Of a stretch of 64,000 nt of DNA, positions 28,633 through 37,144 are shown in pieces. Numbering within the stretch: position 1 is the stretch's first letter; each line of letters opens with the position of its first letter. The DNA comes from an uncultured Hyphomicrobiales bacterium (GTDB taxonomy: Bacteria > Pseudomonadota > Alphaproteobacteria > Rhizobiales > Beijerinckiaceae), in contig CAIOVE010000025.1 of the NCBI GenBank assembly GCA_903861645.1, positions 62,001-126,000 of the forward strand. Reading direction: 5' to 3'. Below the pieces are notes generated by a model that worked only from the letters and a program-made list of their open reading frames with translations, made no database searches and was not told the DNA's origin. A program made the position numbers and the translations under genes.

Positions 28633-29924
28633 ACGCGATGGTGGAACCCTATCTGCTCGCCTATCGGGCGACCACGGCGGCGTTGAGCCCCCTCGCCCCC
28701 CTGTTGCTCCGCTGGCGCGAGGGCCGCGGCAAGGAGGACGGCGCGCGGCTGCGCGAAAGACTGGGGTTCGCCGGCGTGGACAGGCCCGCTGGTCCGCTGG
28801 CCTGGCTTCATGGCGCCAGCGTCGGCGAAGGCCTTGCGCTTTTGCCCCTGATTGATCGGCTCGTCGCGCGCGGATTTCATGTTCTTCTGACGACGGGCAC
28901 CGTCAGTTCGTCGCGTGTGCTGGCGTCCCGACTGCCGGCGGGCGCGACGCACCAGTTTCTGCCGGTCGACGCGCCGCGCTTCGTGCGGCGGTTCTTCGAC
29001 CACTGGCGTCCGGACCTCGCGCTCATCGCCGAGTCGGAGCTCTGGCCCAATCTGTTTCACGCGGCCCATGAACGGGCGATTCCGCTGATTCTCGTGAACG
29101 CCCGCCTGTCGGCCCGGTCGTTTGGCCGCTGGCGTCGGTTGCCCGGCGCGATCGGACCGCTTCTGCGACGCGTCGATCTCGTGCTGGCGCAATCGCGAGA
29201 CGACGCCAGTCGCCTCTCGCAACTCGGCGCTCCGCGCGTGCGCGTCGCCGGCAATCTGAAATACGACGTGCCGCCGCCGCCCGTGGATCCCGCCCGGCTC
29301 GCCGAACTGGCCGCCGCCGTCGGCTCGCGGCCGGTCTGGCTCGCGGCCTCGACCCACCCCGCCGAGGATGAAATTGTCATCGACGCGCACATTCGCCTCG
29401 CGCGCGAACATCCCGGCGCGCTGACGATCATCGTGCCCCGGCACGTCGGGCGCGGCGCCGACATCGCCGCGTTGGCGCGTGCGAAGGGGGCGCGCGCGGC
29501 CTTGCGGTCGCGCGGCGAGCCGATCGATCGGACGACTGCGGTCTATGTCGCCGATACGATGGGAGAACTCGGGCTGTTCTACCGACTGGCTGGCGTGGTC
29601 TTCGTCGGCAAATCGCTGGGCGGCGCGGAGGGCGGTCAAAACCCCATCGAACCGGCCAAGCTCGGCGCGGCCGTGCTGCATGGGCCGGCGGTCGCCAATT
29701 TCACCGAGGTTTACGACGCGCTCGACACCGCCGCCGGGGCGGTTGTCGTCGACGATGAGCCGTCGCTGGCGCGCGCGCTGGGCGCGCTGTTTTCAAACCC
29801 CGCGGATTCCCGCCGGTTGGCGCGCGCCGCTGGCGCCGCCGTCGGCGCTCTTGGCGGCGCGACGGACGCCGCGATGATGGCGCTTGAACCCTATATGCTC
29901 AATATCGAGGCGAAGCGTCGATGA
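28629..29924 (+). CDS. waaA: 3-deoxy-D-manno-octulosonic acid transferase
   Basis: A 431-residue GT-B glycosyltransferase (KdtA) that adds Kdo to lipid IVA at the inner face of the cytoplasmic membrane. Seen are LAWLHGASVGEGLALLPLID with the catalytic glutamate of SVGE, AESELWPNLFHAA, LVNARLSARS and, late, GGQNPIEPAKLGAAVLHGP, all diagnostic. A hydrophobic N-terminal anchor is present. It overlaps both neighbours by four bases, so the DUF374-waaA-lpxK genes are translationally coupled. Confidence 0.95.
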   Translation: MNAMVEPYLLAYRATTAALSPLAPLLLRWREGRGKEDGARLRERLGFAGVDRPAGPLAWLHGASVGEGLALLPLIDRLVARGFHVLLTTGTVSSSRVLASRLPAGATHQFLPVDAPRFVRRFFDHWRPDLALIAESELWPNLFHAAHERAIPLILVNARLSARSFGRWRRLPGAIGPLLRRVDLVLAQSRDDASRLSQLGAPRVRVAGNLKYDVPPPPVDPARLAELAAAVGSRPVWLAASTHPAEDEIVIDAHIRLAREHPGALTIIVPRHVGRGADIAALARAKGARAALRSRGEPIDRTTAVYVADTMGELGLFYRLAGVVFVGKSLGGAEGGQNPIEPAKLGAAVLHGPAVANFTEVYDALDTAAGAVVVDDEPSLARALGALFSNPADSRRLARAAGAAVGALGGATDAAMMALEPYMLNIEAKRR

Positions 29925-30907
29925 TGCGCGCGCCGGCCTTTTGGTGGACGCCAAGGCCCGGCCTGTTCGCGTGGGTTCTCGCGCCGATTTCCTGGATATG
30001 GGGCTACGTGGCTGGACGCCGCATGGCGCGTCACGGCGAAACGATCGCCGCGCCGGTTATTTGCGTCGGCAATTTCGTTGTTGGCGGCGCGGGCAAGACC
30101 CCGGTCGCGCTCGCCATCGCGGAAATTCTGCAAGGACGCGGCTTGAAACCAGCGTTCCTGTCGCGCGGCCACGGCGGCTCGCTTGGCGCGTCGCCTGTAC
30201 TGGTCGATGCCTCGCGCCATGGCGCCGCCGATGTTGGCGACGAGCCCTTGCTGCTCGCCCGCCGCGCGTCGACTTTCGTCGCGCGGGATCGCGTGGCGGG
30301 CGCGCGCGCGGCCGCGGCGGCGGGCGCGGAAGCGATCATCATGGACGATGGCTTGCAAAATCCCTCGCTCGCCAAGCGCCTGACGGTGGCGGTGGTCGAC
30401 GCCGACGTTGGCGTCGGCAACGGTCGCTGCTTGCCAGCGGGACCGCTCCGCGCGCCGTTGACCGCGCAATGGGCAAGGGTCGACGCCGTTGTACTGGTGG
30501 GTGAGGGTTCCGCGGGAGACACGGTCGCCCTGTCCGCGGCCGCGTACGGGAAACCTGTGTTCCGGGCGCGCCTCGCGCCCGACCCCGGGGTCGCCGTGGG
30601 CCTCGTGGGTCGCAAGGTTCTGGCTTTCGCCGGCATCGGGCGGCCCGGGAAGTTTTTTTCAACGCTCGTCGAAATCGGCGCGGACATTGTCGCCGGCTTC
30701 CCATTTCCCGATCATCACGCGTACACGCGACGGGATATCGACGCCCTTGTCGCGCGCGCGAGGGAATTGGAGGCGATCCCCGTCACGACCGAAAAGGACG
30801 CGGCGAGGATTGCGGGACGGCCGGAAATTCGATTCTTGCCGGTCCGTATCGTGTTCGACGATCCCGCCGGCTTCGAGTCCCTGATCGAAAGCGCGCTCGG
30901 GCGCTAG
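29921..30907 (+). CDS. lpxK: Tetraacyldisaccharide 4'-kinase
   Basis: A 328-residue membrane-bound kinase that phosphorylates the 4' position of the lipid A precursor. The P-loop GNFVVGGAGKTPVALAIAE is diagnostic, followed by FLSRGHGG and IIMDDGLQNPSL. It is the last gene of the block and shares its stop region with the convergent DUF2093 gene. One membrane segment near the N-terminus fits the family. Confidence 0.95.
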   Translation: MMRAPAFWWTPRPGLFAWVLAPISWIWGYVAGRRMARHGETIAAPVICVGNFVVGGAGKTPVALAIAEILQGRGLKPAFLSRGHGGSLGASPVLVDASRHGAADVGDEPLLLARRASTFVARDRVAGARAAAAAGAEAIIMDDGLQNPSLAKRLTVAVVDADVGVGNGRCLPAGPLRAPLTAQWARVDAVVLVGEGSAGDTVALSAAAYGKPVFRARLAPDPGVAVGLVGRKVLAFAGIGRPGKFFSTLVEIGADIVAGFPFPDHHAYTRRDIDALVARARELEAIPVTTEKDAARIAGRPEIRFLPVRIVFDDPAGFESLIESALGR

Positions 30908-31125
30908 ATCTTGACGTCGAGGCCGAGGCTCTTGAGCTTGGCTTGCGGAGAGGCATAGGCCTCGTTCTTGTCGACGTCCCAGTATTTCAAATCGTCGAGC
31001 GGGATGGCGACGCCCGTCACCGCGCAGCGCACATAGGCGCCGGGGCTCAGCACGCGGAAATCGCCGTCGCGAAATTCGACCCGCGCCTCGCCGGCGGGCA
31101 TTGGCTGTCGTTCATACCGGTTCAT
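30904..31125 (-). CDS. DUF2093 protein
   Basis: A 73-residue protein matching the alphaproteobacterial DUF2093 family, with the pattern GDFRVLSPGAYVRCAVTGVAIPLDDLKYW and a late AYASPQAKLK. The function is unknown; a single cysteine is present. The gene overlaps the start of the metal-binding protein gene next door by 14 bases, which implies co-transcription with it. Confidence 0.82.
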   Translation of the reverse strand: MNRYERQPMPAGEARVEFRDGDFRVLSPGAYVRCAVTGVAIPLDDLKYWDVDKNEAYASPQAKLKSLGLDVKI

Positions 31126-31336
31126 GTCGCGCCACCGCCTCGTATCCGCCCGCGCTGATCGCCTTTGCCAGAAGGTCTCCGGTCGCGGACGTCAGGGCTT
31201 CCACCCGTCCGCTCGCCAGATCAATCCTGACCGTGGCGGCCGGATCGACCCGCTTGATGACCCGCGTAACGGCGTTGACGCAACCCTGGCACGTCATGCC
31301 TTTCACGTTGAGTTCGATGGGTTGGGCGCTGGACAT
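31112..31336 (-). CDS. Heavy-metal-associated (HMA) domain protein, copper chaperone-like
   Basis: A 74-residue ferredoxin-like HMA domain. The metal site GMTCQGCVNAV has CxxC at residues 16 and 19. Such proteins carry Cu(I) or similar soft metals. No P-type ATPase or copper regulator lies in the window. The start at MSSAQPIELNVKG is the family start; the frame extends 40 codons further up. It is the middle of a leftward trio RidA-HMA-DUF2093. Confidence 0.88.
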   Translation of the reverse strand: MSSAQPIELNVKGMTCQGCVNAVTRVIKRVDPAATVRIDLASGRVEALTSATGDLLAKAISAGGYEAVARHEPV

Positions 31337-31355
31337 GTGATCGCCTGATGCCGGC

Positions 31356-31745
31356 CTACGATTCCCGCAGGGCCTCTCCTTCGATTTCCACCAGATAAGC
31401 AGGATTGGCCAGTCCCGCAACCTGAAGGAACGTGCTCGCGGGGCAATGATCGCCAAGGCGGCGGTTGCGGATTTCCCGCACGGCGCCTGCCCCGCCGGGG
31501 GCGGCGCAAAAGATTGTCAGCTTGACGAGATCGCGGATGGTCATGCCGGCCTCGGCCAGAACCAGTTCGATATTGTCGAAGATCAGCTCCGTCTGGGCTT
31601 CCAGACCCTCGACCACAACGCCATCCACGCGCGCGCCGACCTGCCCGGAAATCAGCAGCCGTCGCGTTGGCGGGTCATGCAGCACGCCCTGCGAAAAGCG
31701 GGATGTCGGGCGGGCGACGCCCTTCGGGTTCAGAAAAATGGGCAT
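31356..31745 (-). CDS. RidA/YjgF/UK114-family protein
   Basis: A 129-residue RidA-superfamily protein, trimeric enzymes that hydrolyse reactive enamines or imines from PLP enzymes. Seen are SQGVLHDPPTRRLLISGQVGARVDG and NIELVLAEAGMTIRDLVKLTIF. The start MPIFLNPKGVARP is preferred to an upstream ATG. Subfamily members vary in activity, and I cannot assign a specific reaction. Upstream it is divergent from the DUF47 gene. Confidence 0.85.
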   Translation of the reverse strand: MPIFLNPKGVARPTSRFSQGVLHDPPTRRLLISGQVGARVDGVVVEGLEAQTELIFDNIELVLAEAGMTIRDLVKLTIFCAAPGGAGAVREIRNRRLGDHCPASTFLQVAGLANPAYLVEIEGEALRES

Positions 31746-31899
31746 GCGATCCTCCCGGAATGCGTCATTGAGCGTCAATTCGCCGCTGGTTGCAATCGTA
31801 CACGGCCAATTATGACATGCGGCTTTCGCGGCTTGGTCCGGGGCTATAGATTCATCCGATTCGGTCGCGCCGCTAGAATCTGGCCGAAGGGGGAATGCG

Positions 31900-32544
31900 A
31901 TGCTGAGTTGGTTTCAGGCCTTGATGCCCAAGGAGGCGAAATTCTTCGACCTCTATGAGCGCCATGCGCAAACGCTGGTCGCCGGCTCGAGGGCGCTTCG
32001 CTCGGTGCTGGACGGCGGGCCGGATATCGCCGCCAATTGCGCCCTGGTTTCCGCGCGCGAGAACGAGGCCGACGCGGTGACCCGCGAGGTCATGCTGGCG
32101 GTGCGCCGCACGTTCATCACGCCCTTCGATCGCGGCGACATTCAGGATCTGATCGCCTCGATGGATGACGCCATCGACCAGATGCAGCAGACGACGAAGG
32201 CCATCCAGCTCTTCGAGGTGCGTGAATTCGATGCCGCGATGCGCGAAATGGGCGATCTGATCGTCAAGGCGGCCGATCTCACCGTCGATCTCGTCGCCGC
32301 GCTACGGCAGATGCGACGGGAGACCGCGCGGCTGAACGAAATGACCGAGGAAATGACTCGCATCGAGGATATGTCCGACCAGTTGCACGACAAGGGCATC
32401 AAGTCGCTTTTCCTGGCCAATCGCGACTCAAACGCCATGGCCTTCATCGTGGGATCTGAAATCTATGGCCATCTCGAAAAGGTGGTCGACCGGTTCGAGG
32501 ATGTCGCGATCCGGATCAACGGCATATTGATCGAACATATCTGA
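31900..32544 (+). CDS. DUF47 (PhoU-like) phosphate transport regulator
   Basis: A 214-residue helical PhoU-like protein of the DUF47 family (Pit accessory protein). The pattern ARENEADAVTREVMLAVRRTFITPFDRGDI and DQMQQTTKAIQLFEV is typical. It lies 19 bases upstream of the Pit transporter gene. Proteins of this kind are known to be paired with Pit permeases and likely control phosphate uptake. Confidence 0.9.
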   Translation: MLSWFQALMPKEAKFFDLYERHAQTLVAGSRALRSVLDGGPDIAANCALVSARENEADAVTREVMLAVRRTFITPFDRGDIQDLIASMDDAIDQMQQTTKAIQLFEVREFDAAMREMGDLIVKAADLTVDLVAALRQMRRETARLNEMTEEMTRIEDMSDQLHDKGIKSLFLANRDSNAMAFIVGSEIYGHLEKVVDRFEDVAIRINGILIEHI

Positions 32545-32563
32545 GCTTCCGGAGACGCCCGCG

Positions 32564-33568
32564 TTGAACGCCATTTCGCTTCCGATGCTCTACGGCCTGA
32601 TCGCGGTGGCGTTGCTGTTCGATCTTTTGAACGGCCTTCACGATGCGGCCAATTCCATCGCCACGATTGTTTCGACCCGCGTGCTCAGCCCGCAACTGGC
32701 GGTCATCTGGGCGGCGTTTTTCAATTTCATCGCCTTTCTGGTCTTTGGCCTGAGCGTCGCCCAGACGGTCGGTTCTGGAATCATTGATCCCAATATCGTC
32801 GATTCCACGGTGATTTTCGGCGCGCTCATGGGGGCCATCGTCTGGAATCTTCTGACCTGGTTTCTCGGCATACCCTCGTCGAGTTCGCACGCGCTGATCG
32901 GCGGTCTTGTTGGCGCGGGCGCGGTCAAGGCGGGTTTTTCCAGCGTCGTCTGGAGCGGTCTGTTCAAGACCGCGGGCGGCATCGTTTTCTCGCCGTTTCT
33001 TGGTTTCGTGCTCGCGCTGTTTTTGTCGCTGGCGGTCGCCTGGATTTTCGTTCGCTCGACGCCGCTCGCCGTCGACAACCTGTTTCGCTACATGCAATTT
33101 GCCTCCGCGTCGCTTTATTCATTGGGTCATGGCGGCAATGACGCGCAGAAGACGATGGGCATCATCGCCGTCCTTCTCTATTCGCAAGGCAAGCTCGAGG
33201 GCGGCTTTCACGTGCCGTTCTGGGTCGTGCTGTCCTGTCAGGCGGCGATGGGCCTTGGCACTCTTTTTGGCGGCTGGCGCATCGTGCACACGATGGGCTC
33301 GAAGATCACCCGATTGACGCCGCAACAAGGGTTTTGCGCGGAAACCGGCGGCGCCATCACCCTCTTTCTGGCGACGCATTTCGGCGTGCCCGTGTCGACG
33401 ACCCATACCATCACCGGCGCCATCATCGGGGTCGGATCAGCGCGTCGGGTATCCGCCGTTCGCTGGAATATCGCCAAGGACATCGTTATCGCCTGGGTGC
33501 TGACCATGCCGGCCGCCGCCCTTATCGGGGCGGCCATGTGCGCGCTCGCCCGCGTGGCTGGAGGATGA
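32564..33568 (+). CDS. pit: Low-affinity inorganic phosphate transporter (Pit)
   Basis: A 334-residue inner-membrane permease of the PiT family, which moves metal-phosphate with protons. The two family repeats are visible: NGLHDAANSIATIVSTRVLSP near residue 24 and SLGHGGNDAQKTMGIIAVLL near 186. About ten membrane helices are seen. The start is a TTG with GGAG upstream, eight to ten bases away. It is coupled with the DUF47 gene and followed immediately by a Nudix gene. Confidence 0.93.
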   Translation: MNAISLPMLYGLIAVALLFDLLNGLHDAANSIATIVSTRVLSPQLAVIWAAFFNFIAFLVFGLSVAQTVGSGIIDPNIVDSTVIFGALMGAIVWNLLTWFLGIPSSSSHALIGGLVGAGAVKAGFSSVVWSGLFKTAGGIVFSPFLGFVLALFLSLAVAWIFVRSTPLAVDNLFRYMQFASASLYSLGHGGNDAQKTMGIIAVLLYSQGKLEGGFHVPFWVVLSCQAAMGLGTLFGGWRIVHTMGSKITRLTPQQGFCAETGGAITLFLATHFGVPVSTTHTITGAIIGVGSARRVSAVRWNIAKDIVIAWVLTMPAAALIGAAMCALARVAGG

Positions 33569-33569
33569 C

Positions 33570-34055
33570 ATGAAGTCCGGGCGCCGCGCCGATTCGAGCG
33601 AGCCGAGGGCGCAATACGCGGCCTTGCCGTGGCGCCGCGCGGAGACCATGGAAATCATGCTTGTGTCGTCGCGCGAAACCCGCCGCTGGGTCTTGCCCAA
33701 GGGCTGGCCGATGAAGGGACGCAAACCCCACGACGCCGCGGCCCGCGAGGCGCTGGAAGAGGCGGGCATCGATGGCAAGATCGCCAAGTCGCCGGTTGGC
33801 GTCTATCGCTACATCAAGCGCATGAAGAATGGCTCGGCCCAACCTTGCCTGGTCACGGTTTTTCCCTTCGAGGTCCAGCGCGAACGCGCGTCATGGCCCG
33901 AACAACACGAACGCATTCGTCGCTGGTTTCCCGTGGATGAAGCCGCCGACGCGGTTGATGAATCCGATCTGGCCGAGGTGATCCGCGCTTTCGCGCTTTC
34001 GCCGGCCAAAAAGGCGAAGGTCGGCAAGCGCCCGGCGTCGTCGAAGACGGCGTAG
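33570..34055 (+). CDS. Nudix hydrolase
   Basis: A 161-residue Nudix protein. The Nudix box is GWPMKGRKPHDAAAREALEEAGIDGKIA (about 33706-33790), with the conserved REALEEAG core. Members of the DIPP/MutT-like group with this N-terminus (QYAALPWRR) hydrolyse dinucleoside or inositol polyphosphates; the substrate here is unknown. The ATG overlaps the region just past the Pit stop (GATGACATG), so it is probably translated with pit. Confidence 0.88.
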   Translation: MKSGRRADSSEPRAQYAALPWRRAETMEIMLVSSRETRRWVLPKGWPMKGRKPHDAAAREALEEAGIDGKIAKSPVGVYRYIKRMKNGSAQPCLVTVFPFEVQRERASWPEQHERIRRWFPVDEAADAVDESDLAEVIRAFALSPAKKAKVGKRPASSKTA

Positions 34056-34138
34056 CGACGCCATCGGGTTGACCGAGCGCGCTCTCCTGATCCAATCTCA
34101 CGGGAGAACGCCGAAGTCGGCGCGACGGGAGGGGATGT

Positions 34139-34780
34139 ATGGTCGGCAAGGGCGCGATCGCGGCCGTTTTTTCCATCATGACGATCCTGTCCTGCGCGGC
34201 GCGCGCGCAGGGCGTTCTCGACGACTGGAGCGGCGTCAAGATTCCCGCGCCGCCGCCGTTGAAGACGGCCGTCGTCGATCCAAAAACGACCGCCCTCCTG
34301 CTGTTTGATTTCACCACGCAAACCTGTTCGGTCGAGCGCCGGCCGCGTTGCGCGGCGTCCGTGCCCAAATTGAGGAAGCTGCGCGACGACGCGCGCGCCC
34401 ACGGGGTCTATATCGTCTATTCCCTGGCGATCGCCGGCACGGGACGCGCCGATATCATCGCCGATATCGCGCCCAATGAGGGCGACCCCATTCTCCCGCC
34501 GCTCGGACCCGACAAGTTCATCAACAGCGATTTCGAGAAAACGCTCAGGGACAGGGGCGTGACGACGCTGATCCTGACCGGCACCGCGGCGCAGTCGACG
34601 GTGTTGCACACGGGCGGCGAGGCCGTGCTGCGCGGCTTCAAGGTCGTCGTGCCCGTCGACGGCATGTCGTCGAACGACGACTTCCCCGAGCTCTACACGG
34701 CCTGGCATCTGGCGACTACGGCGCGCGTCATGGATGGCGTGACGCTGACCGCGGCCAGCATGATTTCCTACAAACAGTGA
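34139..34780 (+). CDS. Exported isochorismatase-fold protein lacking the catalytic cysteine
   Basis: A 213-residue protein. A signal peptide (MVGKGAIAAVFSIMTILSCAARA) leads into an isochorismatase-like cysteine-hydrolase fold: the aspartate at residue 57 in LLLFDFTTQT and the lysine at 126 in GPDKFINSDF are present. The usual V-C-V nucleophile loop reads TAAQSTVLHT, with threonine at residue 154 where cysteine is expected. It may be a binding protein or use another mechanism. GGGAGGGG precedes the ATG. It stops 11 bases before an exported dienelactone hydrolase, so both are probably one operon. Confidence 0.8.
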   Translation: MVGKGAIAAVFSIMTILSCAARAQGVLDDWSGVKIPAPPPLKTAVVDPKTTALLLFDFTTQTCSVERRPRCAASVPKLRKLRDDARAHGVYIVYSLAIAGTGRADIIADIAPNEGDPILPPLGPDKFINSDFEKTLRDRGVTTLILTGTAAQSTVLHTGGEAVLRGFKVVVPVDGMSSNDDFPELYTAWHLATTARVMDGVTLTAASMISYKQ

Positions 34781-34791
34781 GGGAGAGAAGC

Positions 34792-35583
34792 ATGTCGATG
34801 AAATCAGCCGCGACGCTGGGACTGATCGGACTCCTTGTTGGCGCGTCCGCCGCGCTGGCGGAAGTGCGCACCCAAACCTTTGACTACAAGCAGGGCGACA
34901 CGGTGCTCGAGGGCTTCATCGCCTGGGACGACGCCAAGACGGGCAAGCAGCCGGGCGTTGTCGTTTTCCCTCAATGGACGGGCCCGTCCGATCACGAGCG
35001 AGGCGCGGCGGTTGATCTGGCCAAGCTTGGCTATGTCGCCATGGTCGCCGATGTCTATGGCAAGGGCATTCATCCGCCGGCGCCGAAGGAATCCGGCGTC
35101 GAGATGGGCAAATACATGAGCAACCGCCCGTTGCTGCGCGCGCGCGTCAAGGCGGCCTATGACAGGCTGTTGCAGGATCCGCATGTTGACGCCTCGCGCA
35201 TGGCGACCATCGGCTACTGTTTTGGCGGCGCGGCGGTGATGGAGCTTGGAAGACAGGGCGCTGACGTGAAGGCGATTGTCAGCTTCCATGGGGCGCTGTC
35301 CAATCCCACGCCCGCCGACGCGAAAAACATCAAGGCCCATGTGCTCGTGCTGCATGGCGCCGACGATCCGGCCGTGCCGCCCAAGGAAGTCGACGCTTTC
35401 AAGGCGGAAATGAAGGACGCGGGAACCGACCTGCAATTCGTCGCCTATAGCGGCACGGTCCATTCCTTCACCATCGCCTCGGCGGGCAACGACAATTCGA
35501 AGGGCTCCGCCTACAATCCGTTGTCGGCCAAGCGGTCTTGGGCCGCGATGCGCGATTTCCTCGAGGAAACCGTCGGCCATTGA
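34792..35583 (+). CDS. Exported dienelactone hydrolase-family protein
   Basis: A 263-residue alpha/beta hydrolase. A signal peptide runs from MKSAATLGLIGLLVGASAALA, so it is probably periplasmic, unlike most cytosolic dienelactone hydrolases. The triad is intact: cysteine at residue 143 in GYCFGG, aspartate near 192 in GADDPAVPP, histidine 224 in VHSFTI. The substrate is unknown. GGGAGAG sits just before the ATG. It is likely co-transcribed with the isochorismatase-like gene upstream. Confidence 0.87.
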   Translation: MSMKSAATLGLIGLLVGASAALAEVRTQTFDYKQGDTVLEGFIAWDDAKTGKQPGVVVFPQWTGPSDHERGAAVDLAKLGYVAMVADVYGKGIHPPAPKESGVEMGKYMSNRPLLRARVKAAYDRLLQDPHVDASRMATIGYCFGGAAVMELGRQGADVKAIVSFHGALSNPTPADAKNIKAHVLVLHGADDPAVPPKEVDAFKAEMKDAGTDLQFVAYSGTVHSFTIASAGNDNSKGSAYNPLSAKRSWAAMRDFLEETVGH

Positions 35584-35645
35584 TGCGCTAAAAACGGGCG
35601 CTGGCCGCGGTTGACACGCGCCGCGCCCGCCTTTAGCCCGGCTGG

Positions 35646-36518
35646 ATGCTCGCTATTTCCGGCCTGCGCGACCTTGGCCCGCGCTATGACGCCATTCTTT
35701 GCGATGTCTGGGGGGTCGTGCACAACGGCCGCCAGCATTTCGCCGCCGCTTGCGACGCGCTGACGCGTTTTCGCGCGGGTGGCGGCGTGGTCGTTCTGGT
35801 GACCAACGCCCCGCGTCCGAACGCCCCCATCCGGGTCCAGCTCGATGGTCTGGGCGTGCCGCGCGCCGCCTTCGACGATATCGTGACCTCGGGCGACGTG
35901 ACCCTCGCGCGCATCGCGGATCATGGCGAGGCGCCGCTGCATCATATCGGTCCGCCGCGCGATCTCAGCCTGTTTGAAATCCTGCGGTCGAGCACCGGTC
36001 TCAATCCGCCGCTGACGCCGCTGAGCGAGGCGAGCTATGTCGTCTGCACCGGGCTCTTCGATGATCACGTCGAGGTTCCCGAGGATTATGACGCGTCGCT
36101 CGCGTCCATGCGCGCGCGCGATCTCGAACTCATCTCGGCCAACCCGGACATCATCGTGCACGTTGGCGACAAGTTGCTCTATTGCTCGGGCGCCATCGCC
36201 GAGCGCTATGAGCGGCTGGGCGGCAGGGTCGTTCAGGCGGGCAAGCCCTTCGCGCCGATTTACGATCAAGCGCTGAAGCTGGTCGAGGCGCGGGCGGGAA
36301 AGCCGATCCCGCGCGAGCGCGTGCTGGCGATCGGCGACGGCTTGCGAACCGACGTCAAGGGCGCCCGCGATTACGGGCTCGATTGCCTGTTCGTCACGAC
36401 CGGAATCCATCGCGACGATCTGCATGGCGACGGCGCGATGAATGAAAAAGAATTGGCCCGCCTCGTGGGCGAGGCGGGCGCGCGGCCAACGGCCGTGATT
36501 CCGGAATTGGTCTGGTAA
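35646..36518 (+). CDS. HAD-superfamily class IIA phosphatase (TIGR01459-like)
   Basis: A 290-residue HAD hydrolase of the NagD-like IIA type. The first motif is CDVWGVVHNGRQHF, with the second acidic residue replaced by valine-glycine as in this subfamily. Late blocks GKPFAPIYDQAL and AIGDGLRTDVKGARDYGLDCLFVTTGI carry the lysine and acidic metal ligands. A TTGACA lies at 35611-35616 and would place the start of the mRNA near the ATG itself, though its -10 (TAGCCC) is weak. The substrate is unknown. Confidence 0.87.
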   Translation: MLAISGLRDLGPRYDAILCDVWGVVHNGRQHFAAACDALTRFRAGGGVVVLVTNAPRPNAPIRVQLDGLGVPRAAFDDIVTSGDVTLARIADHGEAPLHHIGPPRDLSLFEILRSSTGLNPPLTPLSEASYVVCTGLFDDHVEVPEDYDASLASMRARDLELISANPDIIVHVGDKLLYCSGAIAERYERLGGRVVQAGKPFAPIYDQALKLVEARAGKPIPRERVLAIGDGLRTDVKGARDYGLDCLFVTTGIHRDDLHGDGAMNEKELARLVGEAGARPTAVIPELVW

Positions 36519-36524
36519 AACGCG

Positions 36525-36917
36525 TCAGGCGGCGGCGGCGTTGCCGAGCGCCTGATCGATGCGCGCCTTCAGCGTCTGCGCGTTGAACGGCTTGACGATA
36601 TAGTTCGTCACGCCGGCCTTGCGCGCGGCGATGACGTTGTCGGTCTTCGATTCCGCCGTCACCATGATGAACGGAAGATTTGCCGTCGCGGGTTCCTGAC
36701 GGACGCGCTGCAAAAGCTCGAAGCCGCTCATCGGCTCCATGTTCCAGTCGGAAATGACCAGCCCATAGTTGCCGGTTTTCAACTTTTCGTAGGCGGCGGC
36801 GCCATTCGATGCCTCGTCGACGTTCTCATATCCGATCTGCTTCAGCAGGTTGCGGATGATGCGCACCATCGTGGCGTAGTCGTCGACGACGAGAATCGGG
36901 AGGGAAGACGTTGTCAT
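36525..36917 (-). CDS. CheY-like single-domain response regulator
   Basis: A 130-residue receiver domain. Acidic pair near residues 12-13 (VVDDYATM), phospho-acceptor aspartate 57 (VISDWNMEPMSGF), threonine in VTAESKT and lysine in YIVKPFNAQTL match CheY. It has no output domain. CheY-like alphaproteobacterial regulators with NWEPMxG control flagellar rotation, but no chemotaxis gene lies in the window. GAGGAATG precedes the ATG. The upstream gap (36918-37144) holds a GTTATC-GT-GATAAC palindrome. Confidence 0.88.
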   Translation of the reverse strand: MTTSSLPILVVDDYATMVRIIRNLLKQIGYENVDEASNGAAAYEKLKTGNYGLVISDWNMEPMSGFELLQRVRQEPATANLPFIMVTAESKTDNVIAARKAGVTNYIVKPFNAQTLKARIDQALGNAAAA

Positions 36918-37144
36918 GATCCATTCCTCGGAGCTTGATCGCTCCCGTATATCGGGCCATTCCCCACGGCGATCCGTGTCCGGCGTCTGGCTAGTTATCG
37001 TGATAACGGGTTTTTCTTGCCGCATTGTTAAAGACGGTCGATGTCATCGGTTAACCACCCGATTTTTCAAGGGCCTGACCAACCCCGCTGGCGCGGCGAC
37101 CGTCTTCCGGTCTAAATTCCATCCGAACATGGAGGAAACACGGC

